Shown: positions 6,730 to 7,830 of the stretch, piece by piece
How the letters are laid out: the number at the start of each line of letters is the position of its first letter
Position numbering within the stretch: position 1 is the stretch's first letter
From: Candidatus Thorarchaeota archaeon
Lineage (GTDB): Archaea; Asgardarchaeota; Thorarchaeia; Thorarchaeales; Thorarchaeaceae
DNA: 7,830 bases
Assembly (NCBI GenBank): GCA_016839245.1
Contig: JAEOUN010000120.1
Coordinates: forward strand, 1 to 7,830
Direction: 5' to 3'
Made by a program: the position numbers and the translations under genes
Notes under the pieces: model-generated
Seen by the model: only the letters and a program-made list of their open reading frames with translations
What the model was told of the DNA's origin: nothing
Databases searched by the model: none

Positions 6730-6804
6730 TTAGTATAATTGAATATTTCGGTATTTATTAAAATTATATTATAATTATATAATAAAATAATTATATTAAA
6801 ATAA
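6730..6804 (-). promoter_or_regulatory. AT-only promoter region of the beta-helix gene
   Basis: Positions 6752-6804 hold 53 consecutive bases without G or C, ending about 63 nt upstream of the corrected start. Several TATA-like words occur. AATTATACTAAA near 6730-6740 would put transcription start at roughly 6709 and give a leader just long enough for the Shine-Dalgarno. TTTTATATA at 6717-6725 seems too close, as it would start the transcript inside the ribosome site. Which box is used cannot be settled by reading. Confidence 0.5.
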
Positions 6805-6811
6805 GCATGTT

Positions 6812-6826
6812 TTAGCAAGGTGCTAA
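6812..6826. promoter_or_regulatory. Inverted repeat TTAGCA-AGG-TGCTAA upstream of the beta-helix promoter
   Basis: Perfect 6-bp arms with a 3-nt spacer lie just upstream (in the sense of the gene) of the AT-only tract, about 125 nt before the start codon. This is upstream of any plausible TATA box, a position that would suit an activator more than a repressor. It may be chance. Confidence 0.25.
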
Positions 6827-7028
6827 GGCTCGAAATAGTTAAGAAAAATCTGGATGACTTTGCCTCGATTGGGTCTATGTATTCTCACCTTGTCTAAGAC
6901 ACTCTATCGTTTTGATAAATTGAATTGACTCAATACTTCGATATCTGACTGAAATAAGTGGTTTGGACTATTCGATGAAGATTATTCATCTCAACATCAA
7001 TTCCAATACAAGGGCCTCTTGGCAGAAA

Positions 7029-7568
7029 TCATTGTTGCATTTCTTGTAATCCATTAGATTGATAGAGCGTCTTGGTTTCAGTGTAATCCAATTTCTTATG
7101 TACTCTTTTTCCGATGAAACCACCAATTGCTGCCATTGCAAATGATAGTAAATAAATCACAGGAGTTACAATCGCCCAAATAATGATCCACACTGCAGCA
7201 GCAGTAATAATTGTAATCAGAGAGCCTTCAATTTGCATATTAATGAATGATCCACGGGTAGACCACATTATAACGAATAGAGGAAGCAGCAATAGTTCCT
7301 CTGATGTAATAGGGCTTTCATCAGTCCAAAATAATCCTAGAAAAATCAATGGCGCAAGTAAGCAACCTATGAGTATGCCAAAGAACCAAGCAATGAGAGT
7401 GGCACGCGCAGCATCACCAATATCGCCAGCGATAATTCCAATGATTAAGGCTATGATAAAAAGCACAGGAAAAGGGCTAATGATGAATGTCAACCAACCA
7501 AATGTTAAATCTAAAACGAAAAGCGCAATTCCAACGGCAGTAGCAATAAGCATTATTCTACTAACCAT
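7029..7568 (-). CDS. Small multi-pass membrane protein of unknown function
   Basis: The 179-residue product is taken from the ATG at 7568, which has GGAGGT 7 nt upstream. An in-frame ATG five codons earlier (7583) has no ribosome site and falls about where transcription should start. Hydrophobic helices lie at about 4-23, 26-48, 57-80 and 115-154; the last is long enough for two passes. A shorter apolar segment at 92-103 may be re-entrant. The motif IIAGDIGDAARATLIAWFFG (about 45-64) and the Gly-rich end IGGFIGKRVHKK (148-159) recall the small archaeal DUF5518-like membrane proteins, but this match is from memory of pattern only. The tail (about 160-179) is polar and, after the basic RVHKK, presumably cytoplasmic. 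It lies 145 nt downstream of a PspC-domain gene on the same strand, with its own promoter-like sequence. I do not know its function. Confidence 0.75.
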   Translation of the reverse strand: MVSRIMLIATAVGIALFVLDLTFGWLTFIISPFPVLFIIALIIGIIAGDIGDAARATLIAWFFGILIGCLLAPLIFLGLFWTDESPITSEELLLLPLFVIMWSTRGSFINMQIEGSLITIITAAAVWIIIWAIVTPVIYLLSFAMAAIGGFIGKRVHKKLDYTETKTLYQSNGLQEMQQ

Positions 7569-7575
7569 GAACTCA

Positions 7576-7615
7576 ACCTCCATTCTAGATTAATAGCGGA
7601 ACTTTACTATAAAGT
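7576..7615 (-). promoter_or_regulatory. TATA box and Shine-Dalgarno of the small membrane-protein gene
   Basis: On the minus strand CTTTATAG (7615-7608) is a good archaeal TATA-like box, placing a start near 7583. GGAGGT (7581-7576) follows directly, 7 nt before the ATG at 7568. The box lies inside an inverted repeat ACTTTA-CTA-TAAAGT (7601-7615), so a regulator bound there would block the basal factors. Confidence 0.5.
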
Positions 7616-7713
7616 CTACCTTCCAGTTGAAACAATATACTTCCAGTTCATTATCAAGGTGTTTTGGAGTATCAAAAAGAATTCGAATTGTCGGGTGATA
7701 ATCACTCCATAGA

Positions 7714-7830
7714 TTATTCTTTAGGTATGATAACGACAGCAATGAGATATGCAAGTATCCCGACACCATAGACAAGAGAGAATATAATCCAAAACAATCG
7801 GATTAGAGTAGGATCAATGTTGAAATATTC
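7714..7830 (-). CDS. PspC-domain protein, C-terminal fragment (cut by window edge)
   Basis: The frame is open from the window edge to a TAA at 7716-7714 and codes for 38 residues. The opening EYFNIDPTLIRLFW matches the core of PspC domains (Y-F-x-I/V-D-P-T-L-x-R-x-x-F/W). It is followed by the hydrophobic helix with central Gly (VYGVGILAYLIAVVI) and the terminal P after it (IPKE), as is normal at the end of this domain. PspC proteins are membrane proteins tied in bacteria to the phage-shock envelope-stress response; archaeal copies are common but poorly characterised. The stop right after the domain suggests a short protein of PspC alone or with an N-terminal extension. A minus-strand T5 run at 7678-7674, after a palindromic AATTCGAATT, may end the transcript. 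Confidence 0.85.
   Translation of the reverse strand, partial: EYFNIDPTLIRLFWIIFSLVYGVGILAYLIAVVIIPKE

Larger units (their letters stand above)
6690..7028. other. 339-bp intergenic region between the small membrane-protein gene and the beta-helix gene
   Basis: I found no gene here. It holds the Shine-Dalgarno and AT-only promoter of the beta-helix gene at its left. An inverted repeat TTAGCA-AGG-TGCTAA lies at 6812-6826. A minus-strand T-rich tract TTTTTCTT (6848-6841) could end transcription from the small membrane-protein gene. A second inverted repeat, GATGAA-GATTA-TTCATC, is at 6974-6990, 39 nt past that gene's stop and without a T-tract. Confidence 0.5.

Noticed and set aside
6974..6990. 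Inverted repeat GATGAA-GATTA-TTCATC downstream of the small membrane-protein gene as a terminator
   Set aside because: The stem is AT-rich and no T-tract follows on the minus strand, so a terminator role cannot be supported.
7183..7593. 136-codon plus-strand open frame
   Set aside because: It lies antisense to the small membrane-protein gene, which has a good Shine-Dalgarno and coherent transmembrane helices. The plus-strand product is a composition shadow without recognisable features.
7590..7775. 61-codon minus-strand open frame overlapping the window's right end
   Set aside because: It overlaps the PspC fragment in another frame and has no ribosome site or recognisable motif, whereas the PspC frame matches a known domain.

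Overview
The window looks archaeal, most likely from an Asgard archaeon of the Thorarchaeia type, though this rests on style and not on a marker gene. The base composition is AT-rich. It carries a very large secreted beta-helix protein of the NosD type with C-terminal Ig-like domains and a membrane anchor, a two-TM protein ending in a zinc ribbon, and an exporter ectodomain dense in N-glycosylation sequons. These are all common in Asgard genomes. Good Shine-Dalgarno sites (GAGGAGGAG, AGGAGGAG, GGAGGT) precede three of the genes. No rRNA, tRNA, CRISPR array, integrase or transposase is visible.

Layout: (1) 81-485 (+) is a small membrane-tethered zinc-ribbon protein, the only plus-strand gene. 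It converges on (2) a two-gene minus-strand operon, an ABC ATPase (2978-2061) and an ABC-2 permease (2064-580), joined by an ATGA overlap with a strong Shine-Dalgarno. Two perfect palindromes lie upstream of this operon. (3) A hairpin plus T7 terminator (3202-3229) closes (4) a monocistronic gene for an 1148-residue surface beta-helix protein (6689-3243). Its start is moved 43 codons downstream of the longest reading frame on Shine-Dalgarno and signal-peptide grounds. Upstream of it is a 339-bp intergenic region with a 53-bp pure A/T tract and inverted repeats. (5) 7568-7029 (-) is a small multi-pass membrane protein of unknown function, with its start also corrected. (6) 7830-7714 (-) is the C-terminal end of a PspC-domain protein cut by the window edge.

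Every product is predicted to be in, on or across the membrane, apart from the ATPase, which works with a membrane permease. The exporter pair clearly forms one complex. The other genes have their own start and stop signals, so a shared pathway is not shown. The most distinctive observations are two long cysteine ladders inside the beta-helix (7 successive rungs, then 14 of 16 rungs one step over in register), an internally duplicated ectodomain in the permease, and a serine in place of the D-loop aspartate of the ATPase. No clear novel multi-gene system is evident.
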